A DNA stretch of 64,000 nucleotides from the NCBI GenBank assembly GCA_030706405.1, contig JAUZOO010000003.1, forward strand, positions 310,001-374,000, written 5' to 3'. This document shows positions 19,777 to 28,343 of the stretch, one piece after another. The notes beneath the pieces are model-generated. The model was not told where the DNA came from and ran no database searches. It saw only the letters and a program-made list of their open reading frames with translations. The position numbers and the translations under genes were made by a program. This DNA comes from Bacteroidota bacterium (GTDB taxonomy: Bacteria; Bacteroidota; Bacteroidia; Bacteroidales; JAAUTT01). Every line of letters begins with the position of its first letter. The first letter of the stretch is position 1.

Positions 19777-21416
19777 ATGAGATTAAAGATATTATCAATG
19801 AAATATCCGGCATAAACCGGGCCATTGGCGCACCCGACCTGACAAAGCCCGTATCGGGCCTTTTGAACAGCAATGATAAAACCATTTATGTTGCTGTGTT
19901 GGGACAATTCAAATCGGGTAAAAGCTCGCTGGTGAATAGCATTATTGGTGAAAATCTTTTACCTGTTGGAGTTGTGCCGGTTACGGCCATTGTAACCCGC
20001 CTTCGTTTTGGTGTTCAACCTAAACTGATTATTCAATATTTAGATGGAAAAGAAACAAGCACAACCATAGATGAACTCCCTCAATATGTAACCGAAAAGC
20101 TGAATCCCGAAAATGTAAAGCAGGTTGCCCAGGCTATTGTGGAGCATCCTGCTTTGGAACCATTCAAAAATATAAGCCTGGTGGATACGCCCGGATTAGG
20201 CAGCCTTTACCGGCATAACAGCGAAACTACACAGCAATGGTTGCCATTTACCGGTGTTGCCATCATAAGTGTAAGTGCCGAACGTCCGTTGTCGGAAGAG
20301 GATATTAACCTGGTAAAAGGCATTGCACAATATTGTCCGGAAATAACATTGGTAATTACCAAAACGGATTTGTTTAAAAACGAAGAACTCACCGAGATAC
20401 GTTCCTATATCACCAGCTCGTTGAAGAATGCCATAAACAGGGATATTCCTGTTTTTGATTATTCAGTTTATCAAAATTCAGGAGAATGCCGGAAAACGCT
20501 GATTGAAAAATTGATATTGCCATTACATAAAAATGCAGCCAGCAAGCTCAGTGAAATAGCTCACCACAAAACAAATACCATCATCGGGCAAAGCCTTGCT
20601 TATACCGAACTGGCCTTACAGTCCGCCATGAAGCGTGAAGCTGAAAAAGATTCTGTAAACAAGCTGCTGCAGGAAATCAGGAACAATCGCCATCATCACG
20701 AACGTGAAATGCTGCTTTCCGGTTCTTCGTTTAAAGGTGAGGTGCGCGACAAACTCGAAAAAATCATTCTGCCTTTTCGGTCTTCAATTAATGAAAAGCT
20801 CAATAAACAATTCACTGGCGATTTTAAAAACTGGAAAGGTTCATTATACCAGGTCTCCCGGAAGTATGAAAAATGGCTGAACCAACAAATTGGGAATGAA
20901 GTCAAACAAATCGACAACACATGTTTCGACCAGGTGAACCAGATTGTGAGGGAAACCGCCGGTTATTACCAGTATTCAGCACTTCAATTCAGGCAGCGCT
21001 TGGACGAAAAATTATTTCAGGCGTTTGGGGTTCATATTCCCGAAGCTTACTGGCAAATAGATTTTACCGGCATAGATAAACCGGATATTACCATTTACAG
21101 GGCTTTTGATTCACATCTTGATACACTATTATTCTTTTTGCCTATGAAATGGTTTCACTCTCTGTTTTTCCTGCATTTTTCAAAACAAATCCCTTACGAG
21201 ACCGATAAAAACCTGCATCGCTACATATCGGAATTAAATGGAAAAATTAATAAAACCATCGATACCATTCACAGGCAGGCTCTGCAATACATCAGTAACG
21301 AAATCATGACAGTCGAAAACATATTGCAGCAGGCCACCAGCGACTACGCAATATTAAAGGATTACATGGAACGGTTGAAGAAAATTAAAACTCAAGTTTA
21401 TGCATATGATAGATAA
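19773..21416 (+). CDS. Dynamin-family GTPase
   Basis: 547 aa from the ATG that overlaps the previous stop. G1 is GQFKSGKS (44-51), G3 is DTPG (138-141) and G4 is TKTD (196-199). A long helical part follows (about 270-547) with a hydrophobic stretch near 470-490 (LLFFLPMKWFHSLFFL) that could insert into the membrane. This is the arrangement of bacterial dynamin-like proteins, which bind and remodel membranes. Its next gene, an antiporter, starts 17 bp inside its end. A role in membrane protection under fluoride stress is inference from its riboswitch operon. Confidence 0.85.
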   Translation: MNEIKDIINEISGINRAIGAPDLTKPVSGLLNSNDKTIYVAVLGQFKSGKSSLVNSIIGENLLPVGVVPVTAIVTRLRFGVQPKLIIQYLDGKETSTTIDELPQYVTEKLNPENVKQVAQAIVEHPALEPFKNISLVDTPGLGSLYRHNSETTQQWLPFTGVAIISVSAERPLSEEDINLVKGIAQYCPEITLVITKTDLFKNEELTEIRSYITSSLKNAINRDIPVFDYSVYQNSGECRKTLIEKLILPLHKNAASKLSEIAHHKTNTIIGQSLAYTELALQSAMKREAEKDSVNKLLQEIRNNRHHHEREMLLSGSSFKGEVRDKLEKIILPFRSSINEKLNKQFTGDFKNWKGSLYQVSRKYEKWLNQQIGNEVKQIDNTCFDQVNQIVRETAGYYQYSALQFRQRLDEKLFQAFGVHIPEAYWQIDFTGIDKPDITIYRAFDSHLDTLLFFLPMKWFHSLFFLHFSKQIPYETDKNLHRYISELNGKINKTIDTIHRQALQYISNEIMTVENILQQATSDYAILKDYMERLKKIKTQVYAYDR

Positions 21417-22611
21417 TATCTGGTTGATAGCTGCCCTCTGGATGGGAATGGCGCTCGTTGCAAGCCTGATTTCCATTCGCATAGGCATTTCGGTTGCTTT
21501 AATTGAAATTTTGGTAGGTGTGGTAGCCGGAAATTTTCTTGGAATCCATCAAACTACCCAATGGATTGACTTTCTGGCGATGCTCGGAAGCGGTGTTTTA
21601 ACTTTTCTGGCAGGGGCTGAAATAGACCCGGCATCGCTGAAGGCGAATTTTAAAGCAAGCATGGTTATAGGTGTGATTTCATTTGCCATTCCTTTTGTGA
21701 GTGTTTGGATGATTGCACAATTTGTTCTCGGATGGGGTTTACACCAGGCACAGATTGCAGGAATAGCACTTTCTACCACGTCAGTGGCAGTGGTCTATGC
21801 GGTAATGATTGAGAAAAAGCTCAGCGATACTTCCATGGGCAAGATGATTCTGGCAGCTTGTTTCATTACTGACTTTGGAACTGTACTTGCCCTGGGTGTC
21901 TTATTTGCCAACTTTAACCTGTGGATGGTGGTCTTTGTGGTAATAATGTGCGTGTTGCTTTGGTTTATGCCAAAATGGACAAAATACCTGATAGGTCATT
22001 TGGGAGCCAATAAAGTAAGCCAGCCCGAGGTAAAATTTATCCTGTTGGTATTGTTTTTCCTGGGTGGACTAGCTACTACTGCTAAAAGCGAAGCGGTACT
22101 GCCTGCTTACCTCATCGGTCTTGTGGTGGCAGGCGTATTCGTTCGCGACAAAACGTTAGTCGACCGTATGCGCACCATTGCCTTTACCATTTTTACCCCG
22201 TTTTATTTCATGAAAGCCGGGTTGTATGTTTCATTGCCTGTAATCTGGGTTTCGCTGGGTATTATCATTTTATTCCTGGTTATAAAAATAGTAACTAAGA
22301 TTATCGGTGTATATCCTTTCGCGAGGGTATTTCAAATGCGAAAAAAGGAATCTTCTTATACTACGCTGCTAATGGCAACCGGTTTAACATTCGGTACCAT
22401 ATCGGCTTTGTTCGGGCTGAATAATCATATCATCGACCAAAAACAATATACTATCCTGGTTACCGTGGTTATCCTCAGCGCCATTATCCCTACGCTCATT
22501 GCTCAAAAATTCTTTCAGCCTGAAATACATACAATGATTGCTTGGGGAAGGCTCCGGAGAATGACAGAAAACGGCAATAAAAAAAATAAAACTAAAAGGA
22601 GGACAAAATGA
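21400..22611 (+). CDS. CPA-family cation:proton antiporter
   Basis: 403 aa, about 11-13 membrane helices, of the sodium/hydrogen exchanger (PF00999) type, CPA2-like. The conserved stretch AGIALSTTSVAVVYAVMIEKKL and ACFITDFGTVLALGVLF holds the acidic residues of the ion site. No C-terminal TrkA domain is present. Starts at ATG 21400 or 21406, overlapping the GTPase gene. Antiporters recur in fluoride-switch regulons; it likely corrects proton or sodium balance when HF enters and dissociates inside the cell. Confidence 0.93.
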   Translation: MHMIDNIWLIAALWMGMALVASLISIRIGISVALIEILVGVVAGNFLGIHQTTQWIDFLAMLGSGVLTFLAGAEIDPASLKANFKASMVIGVISFAIPFVSVWMIAQFVLGWGLHQAQIAGIALSTTSVAVVYAVMIEKKLSDTSMGKMILAACFITDFGTVLALGVLFANFNLWMVVFVVIMCVLLWFMPKWTKYLIGHLGANKVSQPEVKFILLVLFFLGGLATTAKSEAVLPAYLIGLVVAGVFVRDKTLVDRMRTIAFTIFTPFYFMKAGLYVSLPVIWVSLGIIILFLVIKIVTKIIGVYPFARVFQMRKKESSYTTLLMATGLTFGTISALFGLNNHIIDQKQYTILVTVVILSAIIPTLIAQKFFQPEIHTMIAWGRLRRMTENGNKKNKTKRRTK

Positions 22612-23036
22612 TGTACCAAAACATTCTTGTTGCTTATGATGGTTCCGAGGGAGCCAAAAAAGCATTAAACAACTCGCTGGTATTGGCAAAGGCCTTAAAA
22701 GCAAAATTAATTGCTTTGTGGGTTGGAGGTTTCAGACCATATTACCATGAAACCGTAGCTGAAATTGATGAAGAGAACAAGGCCATTGATACTTTTTCGG
22801 CTAAACTGAAACGGGAAATTAAATGCAAATCGCAGGAGGAAGGCTATGAAATAGAGTATGCCCATTTGCAGGGCAATCCTGCTAAACTGATTGTTGAATT
22901 TGCAGAAAAAAATAAAATGGATTTAATAGTAATGGGCTGTGGCGGGCATTCCGGCCTGTGGGGAAACGACCTTGGTCATGTAACTGATAAAGTAAGTGAG
23001 AATGCCAAATGCAATGTATTGATTGCAAGAAAATAA
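22608..23036 (+). CDS. Universal stress protein UspA family
   Basis: 142 aa single Usp domain. MYQNILVAYDGSEGAKKAL at the N-terminus and the ATP-binding loop DLIVMGCGGHSGLWGNDLGHVTDKV near the C-terminus (G-2x-G-9x-G(S/T)-like) are seen. Start overlaps the antiporter stop (ATGATG/TGA). Usp genes are among those known to occur under fluoride riboswitches. Confidence 0.95.
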   Translation: MMYQNILVAYDGSEGAKKALNNSLVLAKALKAKLIALWVGGFRPYYHETVAEIDEENKAIDTFSAKLKREIKCKSQEEGYEIEYAHLQGNPAKLIVEFAEKNKMDLIVMGCGGHSGLWGNDLGHVTDKVSENAKCNVLIARK

Positions 23037-23041
23037 AGCTG

Positions 23042-23503
23042 ATGGAGATTGAAAGAAAATACTTGGTAGATAAAGAATTATGGCTAAAAGCAAATAAACC
23101 TGCAGGGGAATATATCATTCAGGGATATTTGACAACCGACATCGATAAGACCATAAGAATCCGTGTAACCGGGTCCGGTGGCTACATGACAATTAAAGGG
23201 AAAACAGTCAATATCTCTAGGGAAGAATACGAGTTCCCTGTTCCTTTCGAGATGGCAACCGAGCTGATACAAAAATTTTCTGAAGGCATTATTGAAAAGG
23301 TGCGCTATAAGGTTCCTTACAAAGGGAAAACCTGGGAGGTTGACGAATTTTCGGGGGACAATACGGGGCTGCTTATTGCTGAGGTTGAATTAACAGAAGA
23401 ACATGAAAACATTGAGTTACCTGAATGGATTGGCAAAGAGGTTTCTGATGACGCACGGTATTATAATGCCTGTTTAGTCAAACACCCGTTCGCCGCATGG
23501 TGA
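23042..23503 (+). CDS. CYTH-domain phosphohydrolase (triphosphate tunnel metalloenzyme)
   Basis: 153 aa from the ATG giving MEIERKYLV; a longer start at 23009 would overlap uspA. The ExExK motif is E2-x-E4-x-K6. The eight-strand tunnel carries alternating charged residues (IRIRVTGSGGYMTIKGKT, REEYEFPVP, EKVRYKVPYKGKTWEVDEF). Small single-domain members hydrolyse inorganic triphosphate or nucleoside triphosphates; some make cAMP. Inorganic triphosphatase is my preferred reading, given the phosphatase neighbours. Confidence 0.9.
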   Translation: MEIERKYLVDKELWLKANKPAGEYIIQGYLTTDIDKTIRIRVTGSGGYMTIKGKTVNISREEYEFPVPFEMATELIQKFSEGIIEKVRYKVPYKGKTWEVDEFSGDNTGLLIAEVELTEEHENIELPEWIGKEVSDDARYYNACLVKHPFAAW

Positions 23504-23538
23504 AGAAATTGGAACAATTTTAAAAATTACTGTTAAAA

Positions 23539-24009
23539 ATGATTACGATAGATATTCCGGGAAATAAGAAAATCGAGGCCGAACACCTGGTACTCGATTA
23601 TAATGGAACGCTGGCCATTGATGGAACATTAATTCAGGGAGTAAGGGAAATCCTGAACTCGCTGGCCGAAGACCTGAAAATTCATATCGTTACGGCTAAC
23701 ACATTTGGTAAAACAACCGAAAACCTTGTCGATATCGACTGTAATCTGGTTATTATCAATAACGATTACCAACAGTTACAAAAGGTAAAATACATCAGCG
23801 ACCTGGGCGAAAACGCCGTAATTGCCATAGGAAATGGTCTGAATGATGCGCTGATGCTAAAGAATGCTGCTTTGGGAATTGTGGTTATTCAAAAGGAAGG
23901 CGCGTCAGTTAAAAGCCTCGAAAATGCTGACATTGTGTGCACCAATATTTTGGATGCCCTGGAATTATTAAAAAACCCGCTACGGATGGTAGCAACTTTA
24001 CGAAATTAA
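23539..24009 (+). CDS. HAD-like protein of the soluble P-type ATPase group
   Basis: 156 aa. HAD motif I is D20-Y-N-G-T (the second Asp of the phosphatase form is Asn), motif II is VTANT and motif IV is GNGLNDALML. No cap domain and no membrane helices. This matches the small HAD proteins that resemble the P domain of P-type ATPases. The phosphate donor or substrate is unknown. 35 bp after the CYTH gene and 10 bp before the first PAP2 gene. Confidence 0.85.
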   Translation: MITIDIPGNKKIEAEHLVLDYNGTLAIDGTLIQGVREILNSLAEDLKIHIVTANTFGKTTENLVDIDCNLVIINNDYQQLQKVKYISDLGENAVIAIGNGLNDALMLKNAALGIVVIQKEGASVKSLENADIVCTNILDALELLKNPLRMVATLRN

Positions 24010-24019
24010 ACACTGTTAT

Positions 24020-24613
24020 ATGATAAAAAAGCTATTTCTGGTTATCCTCTTGTTTCCAACACTTAACCTTTGGTCTCAAAATCCGGATATCGACATTTTA
24101 AAGAATATTAATTTAAACAGGGATAAACATCTCGACAATACATTCAGGGCATTTACCAATTCAGCCGGTCCGATAGCCTACGGAGTGCCTATCCTGCTAA
24201 TTGGTATAAGTTTGGCGCGAAAGGACTCGCTTACATTTCAAAAATCATTGTACATAGGGGCTTCGGTTGTATCATCTGCAATAGTGTCAAATATTCTGAA
24301 ATATGCAGTTAACCGGCCAAGGCCGTTTGTCACATATCCTTTTTTGGAGAAGGTAACCAGTGGAGGAAGTCCCTCTTTCCCATCAGGTCATACCGCCGAT
24401 GCATTTTCAATTGCAACTTCGTTGAGTATTGCTTATCCCAAATGGTATATAATTATTCCTGCTTATGGCTGGGCTGGGGTTGTTGCCTATTCCCGAATGG
24501 ATTTGGGAGTCCATTATCCAAGCGATGTTTTGGCCGGTGCAATTATTGGAGCCGGTTCTGCATATCTGTGTTACAAAGGCCAGCAATGGCTTGCTAAAAA
24601 AAGAAAAAAATGA
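24020..24613 (+). CDS. PAP2 superfamily phosphatase 1
   Basis: 197 aa with a signal peptide (about 1-19) and four or more helices. The three motifs are intact: K-x6-RP (KYAVNRPRP), PSGH (SFPSGHTADAF) and SR-x5-H (SRMDLGVHYPSD). PAP2 enzymes dephosphorylate lipid phosphates such as undecaprenyl pyrophosphate or phosphatidate. Its stop overlaps the next gene by 4 bp. Confidence 0.93.
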   Translation: MIKKLFLVILLFPTLNLWSQNPDIDILKNINLNRDKHLDNTFRAFTNSAGPIAYGVPILLIGISLARKDSLTFQKSLYIGASVVSSAIVSNILKYAVNRPRPFVTYPFLEKVTSGGSPSFPSGHTADAFSIATSLSIAYPKWYIIIPAYGWAGVVAYSRMDLGVHYPSDVLAGAIIGAGSAYLCYKGQQWLAKKRKK

Positions 24614-25197
24614 TAGAATACCTGAATTCACTTGACACTAAATTGTTTCTCTTCCTCAACGGGTTGCACAATGCTTTCTTCGACCCCATTATGTATTGGT
24701 TTAGCGATAAACTGATTTGGGTTCCCATGTACGTAATCATAGCTTTCTTTATCATTTGGAAGTACAAAATGCGTGGCGTAATAATACTTTTAATTACAGG
24801 CCTTGTGATAGCCTTATGCGACCAAACAGCGTCGCATCTCATCAAGAACCTCACACACCGGTTGCGACCTTCGCACGAACCTGCTTTGGCTGGTTTGATA
24901 CATTTAAGCAAGGCAGGGCCAGGTGGATTATATGGCTTTGTTTCGTCGCATGCCGCTAATGCTTTTGGGGTAGCAACATTCCTATTTTTTGTACTTGATA
25001 GCAGGTTCCGGTTACTGAAATACTGGCTGTTTGTATGGGCTGCGTTAGTGTCATACAGCCGTATTTACAACGGGGTACACTATCCAGGTGATGTAATTGT
25101 GGCTGCATTGTTAAGCTCACTCATTGGGTGGGGAATGGCAAGACTTTATCAATATATCGAATATAAACGCGCAATAAAATATGATAAAATCGATTAG
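24610..25197 (+). CDS. PAP2 superfamily phosphatase 2
   Basis: 195 aa, about six helices, no signal peptide. Motif 1 is KNLTHRLRP, motif 3 is SRIYNGVHYPGD; motif 2 reads VSSH in place of PSGH but keeps the His. It resembles undecaprenyl-diphosphatase of the BcrC type. Overlaps both neighbours. Two adjacent lipid phosphatases under one fluoride switch suggest that undecaprenyl phosphate recycling, a Mg- and phosphate-dependent step, is a fluoride-sensitive point. Confidence 0.92.
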   Translation: MIEYLNSLDTKLFLFLNGLHNAFFDPIMYWFSDKLIWVPMYVIIAFFIIWKYKMRGVIILLITGLVIALCDQTASHLIKNLTHRLRPSHEPALAGLIHLSKAGPGGLYGFVSSHAANAFGVATFLFFVLDSRFRLLKYWLFVWAALVSYSRIYNGVHYPGDVIVAALLSSLIGWGMARLYQYIEYKRAIKYDKID

Positions 25198-26362
25198 AAT
25201 CGACACGGCCACAAAATTTGTGGTATTACTGGGTCTCATCAGTCTCTTTTCCGACATGACTTACGAGGCAGCCCGCAGCATCAATGGTTCGTTCCTGCAG
25301 CTTTTGGGAACAAACGGGGCAACCGTAGGATTGGTAGCTGGTATCGGTGAATTGTTCGGGTACGGGTTGAGGTTCGTTTCCGGTTACCTGGCAGACAAAA
25401 CTAAAAAGTATTGGTTGATATTAATTGCAGGATATTTGCTGAATCTGTTCTCCGTTCCATTGTTAGCTCTGGCCGGTTACTGGCAGCTTGCTGTAGTGTT
25501 AATGATTACCGAACGCATTGGAAAAGCAATACGCACACCTGCACGGGATGCGCTTCTCTCTTTTGGTACACAAAAAATGGGACGTGGCTGGGGGTATGGC
25601 TTGCACGAAGCAATGGACCAGATTGGGGCAACCGTAGGCCCTTTGTTAGTAAGTGCCGTCCTTTTTTATAAACACCAGGATTACCGTATGGCATTCGGCA
25701 TACTTGTTATCCCTGCCATCATTGCTTTCAGCATATTGTTAATTTGCAAATACCTGTATCCGAAACCGGAGAATCTCGAATTTAAAACAACATCCATTGT
25801 GTCGCAGGGCTTTCCTAAAAAATACTGGATTTATATTCTGGCTGTTGTTTTCATCGCTGCCGGTTATGTCGATTTTCCATTGATTGCCTTTCATTTCAAG
25901 GCTAAAGCGCTGATGAACGATTCAGCCATTCCCATATTTTATGCCGTTGCAATGGCAACGGATGCAATAGCAGCCCTGATTTTCGGAAAGATGTTCGACA
26001 AAATGGGAATTAAAACGCTCCTGCTGGCCATACTGCTTTCTTCTTTCTTCGCTCCCATGGTTTTCATGGGTGGCTTCAATTGGGCGCTGGCAGGCATGGT
26101 ACTTTGGGGTATCGGCATGGGCGCCCAGGAATCCATTCTTAAAGCTGAAATAGCCGAAATGATACCATCCGAAAGGCGTGGAACCGCATTCGGTTCTTTC
26201 AACGCCGCTTATGGCTTGTTCTGGTTTGCAGGAAGCGCACTCATGGGATACTTATATGATTTCTCAATTAAGGGATTGATAATATTTTCCGTCGCAACGC
26301 AATTAGTTGCAGCCTTTGTAATTTATTATCTCATCCGGCAACAAACGAAAAGAGTTCAATAA
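25181..26362 (+). CDS. MFS transporter
   Basis: 393 aa, about 12 membrane helices. The loop 2-3 region reads GYLADKTKKYW and the helix 4 region MITERIGKAIRTPARDALLS, typical of the MFS_1 drug/metabolite exporters. The start lies 17 bp inside the previous gene. Substrate unknown. Confidence 0.9.
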   Translation: MIKSIRIDTATKFVVLLGLISLFSDMTYEAARSINGSFLQLLGTNGATVGLVAGIGELFGYGLRFVSGYLADKTKKYWLILIAGYLLNLFSVPLLALAGYWQLAVVLMITERIGKAIRTPARDALLSFGTQKMGRGWGYGLHEAMDQIGATVGPLLVSAVLFYKHQDYRMAFGILVIPAIIAFSILLICKYLYPKPENLEFKTTSIVSQGFPKKYWIYILAVVFIAAGYVDFPLIAFHFKAKALMNDSAIPIFYAVAMATDAIAALIFGKMFDKMGIKTLLLAILLSSFFAPMVFMGGFNWALAGMVLWGIGMGAQESILKAEIAEMIPSERRGTAFGSFNAAYGLFWFAGSALMGYLYDFSIKGLIIFSVATQLVAAFVIYYLIRQQTKRVQ

Positions 26363-26383
26363 CCTGATAAACGAAAGTTAACG

Positions 26384-26797
26384 ATGTGGTGGATTTATGC
26401 TTTACTATCAGCCGTTTTTGCGGCGCTTACAGCTATCCTGGCTAAGGTTGGCATCAAAGGGATTAACTCCGATTTGGCTACTGCCATACGGACAATTTTT
26501 ATCTTACTCATAGCCTGGGGCATTGTCCTTTTCAGGAAAGAACTAAGCGGAATAAACGGTTTCTCAAAAAATAACTGGCTGTTTCTTGGTTTATCGGGAG
26601 TTGCTACGGGCTTGTCGTGGATATTTTATTTTAAAGCCTTGCAATTAGGTAAGGTATCGCAGGTCGCGCCCATCGACAAGCTAAGTGTTGCAATAGCCCT
26701 GATACTGTCTGTTGTGCTATTACACGAAGCAATTACCTGGAAAATCATCTTAGGAACTTGCCTTATTATAGGGGGCTCCATCATAATTATATTCTAA
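26384..26797 (+). CDS. Half-size EamA/DMT-family membrane protein
   Basis: 137 aa, five helices, one EamA domain where most family members have two. It should act as a dimer. The final helix pair LGTCLIIGGSIIIIF is typical. Substrate unknown. 21 bp after the MFS gene. Confidence 0.9.
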   Translation: MWWIYALLSAVFAALTAILAKVGIKGINSDLATAIRTIFILLIAWGIVLFRKELSGINGFSKNNWLFLGLSGVATGLSWIFYFKALQLGKVSQVAPIDKLSVAIALILSVVLLHEAITWKIILGTCLIIGGSIIIIF

Positions 26798-26820
26798 ACA
26801 ACTTCAGGAGGCACTTTGCA

Positions 26821-28308
26821 ATGACTTTCCAAAGCATATCGTTTAAAGATATAAATGAGAAGGAAGTTTTAGAGACGGCCGTCCCTGCCTTTTTCCCCGA
26901 TTTAAACCTCGACCAGATAACAAACTCCATTGTCTCCGGCAAAGACGAATATAATCTAAAACCGTTTTTCTATACTTCCCTGAACAATACCGGTTCAATC
27001 AGCTATCGCCAGGAAATATTTAAAGACCTTGAAAATCCTGCCCTGTTTAAGCATATAAACTCATTCGCTGAAAACATGCGAACCGTGCGTCAACAGCTTG
27101 TTCAAACAGACAAGCTTTATTATAAATACCACAGGGAACGGTTGTTTTTGAATATAATAATACTATACTGCGAAGCCCTTAATTCACTGGCAAACCATTT
27201 ATCCTTGGTCAATTTAACATCGCAGGGCTTTTTATCCTTTCGTGAATATCTTACGGGTTATGTACAATCTGTCCCATTTACTTCATTACTTGCCGAAGTA
27301 CGAAATATCATCGCCGGTCTGTCACCAATAAAATATAACATCCACATCAAAGGGCTCCATGTTCAGGTTCGCGACTATGAGTCGGAATCGGATTATAGTG
27401 CGGAAGTTGAAGAAACATTCTCAAAGTTTAAAATGGGAGCAGTAAAAGACTACAGTTCCGGATTCTCGCACCCGCTGGATATGAACTTTGTGGAAGCAAA
27501 AATACTGGATGGCGTTGCCAGTTTGCATCCTGGTATCTTTTTGCACCTTGACACTTTTTGTACGGAAAACCACAATTTTCAGGACGAAACAATAACCGTT
27601 TTTGACCGCGAAATACAGTTTTACATAGCATACCTGGATTATATCGCACCGCTCAGAAATGCAGGACTGAAATTCTGTTATCCCGGAGTTTCCGGCAGTA
27701 AAGAAATTTACGATTACGAAGGGTTCGACCTGGCTCTGGCATGGAAGCTTCACCATGAGAAATCATCCGTTGTTACCAACGATTTTTTTCTCAATGGCAA
27801 GGAACGCATAATGGTGGTATCGGGTCCGAACCAGGGCGGCAAAACCACCTTTGCCCGCACCTTCGGGCAATTGCATTTTTTGGCTGGTATCGGTTGTCCC
27901 GTTCCGGGAAGGGAAGCGCATCTTTTTCTTTACAACCGGCTCTTTACACATTTCGAAAAAGAAGAAGATATACAGAATCTCCGCAGCAAACTCGAAGACG
28001 ACCTGGTACGCATTTACGAAATTCTCTCGCAAGCCAGGCCTGACAGTATCATTATTCTGAACGAAATTCTTACCTCCACCACATTACAGGACGGTATTTT
28101 TCTGAGCAAAAACATCATGGAAAGAATAGTTCAACTGGATTCATTGTGTGTATGGGTCACATTCATTGACGAACTGGCTTCCTATTGCGAAAAAACCGTG
28201 AGCATGGTCGGAACGGTTATTCCGGAGAACCCTGCCTTACGCACATTCAAGATAGAACGAAAACCTGCCGACGGGCTTGCTTACGCTTTGTCCGTAGCTG
28301 AGAAATAA
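26821..28308 (+). CDS. MutS-like ATPase 1 (no mismatch-binding domain)
   Basis: 495 aa from the ATG at 26821. The N-terminal mismatch-recognition and connector domains of MutS are absent; helical lever/core-like domains precede an ABC-type MutS ATPase domain. Walker A is GPNQGGKTT (335-343). The Walker B position reads IIILNEI, so the usual Asp-Glu is Asn-Glu. The FTHFEKEED signature follows Walker A as in MutS homologues. It probably acts with the next gene. Such truncated MutS relatives do not take part in ordinary mismatch repair; the DNA or other target is unknown. Confidence 0.88.
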   Translation: MTFQSISFKDINEKEVLETAVPAFFPDLNLDQITNSIVSGKDEYNLKPFFYTSLNNTGSISYRQEIFKDLENPALFKHINSFAENMRTVRQQLVQTDKLYYKYHRERLFLNIIILYCEALNSLANHLSLVNLTSQGFLSFREYLTGYVQSVPFTSLLAEVRNIIAGLSPIKYNIHIKGLHVQVRDYESESDYSAEVEETFSKFKMGAVKDYSSGFSHPLDMNFVEAKILDGVASLHPGIFLHLDTFCTENHNFQDETITVFDREIQFYIAYLDYIAPLRNAGLKFCYPGVSGSKEIYDYEGFDLALAWKLHHEKSSVVTNDFFLNGKERIMVVSGPNQGGKTTFARTFGQLHFLAGIGCPVPGREAHLFLYNRLFTHFEKEEDIQNLRSKLEDDLVRIYEILSQARPDSIIILNEILTSTTLQDGIFLSKNIMERIVQLDSLCVWVTFIDELASYCEKTVSMVGTVIPENPALRTFKIERKPADGLAYALSVAEK

Positions 28309-28343
28309 CGGCTTACATATAATCTTTTAAAGGAACGTATTAA

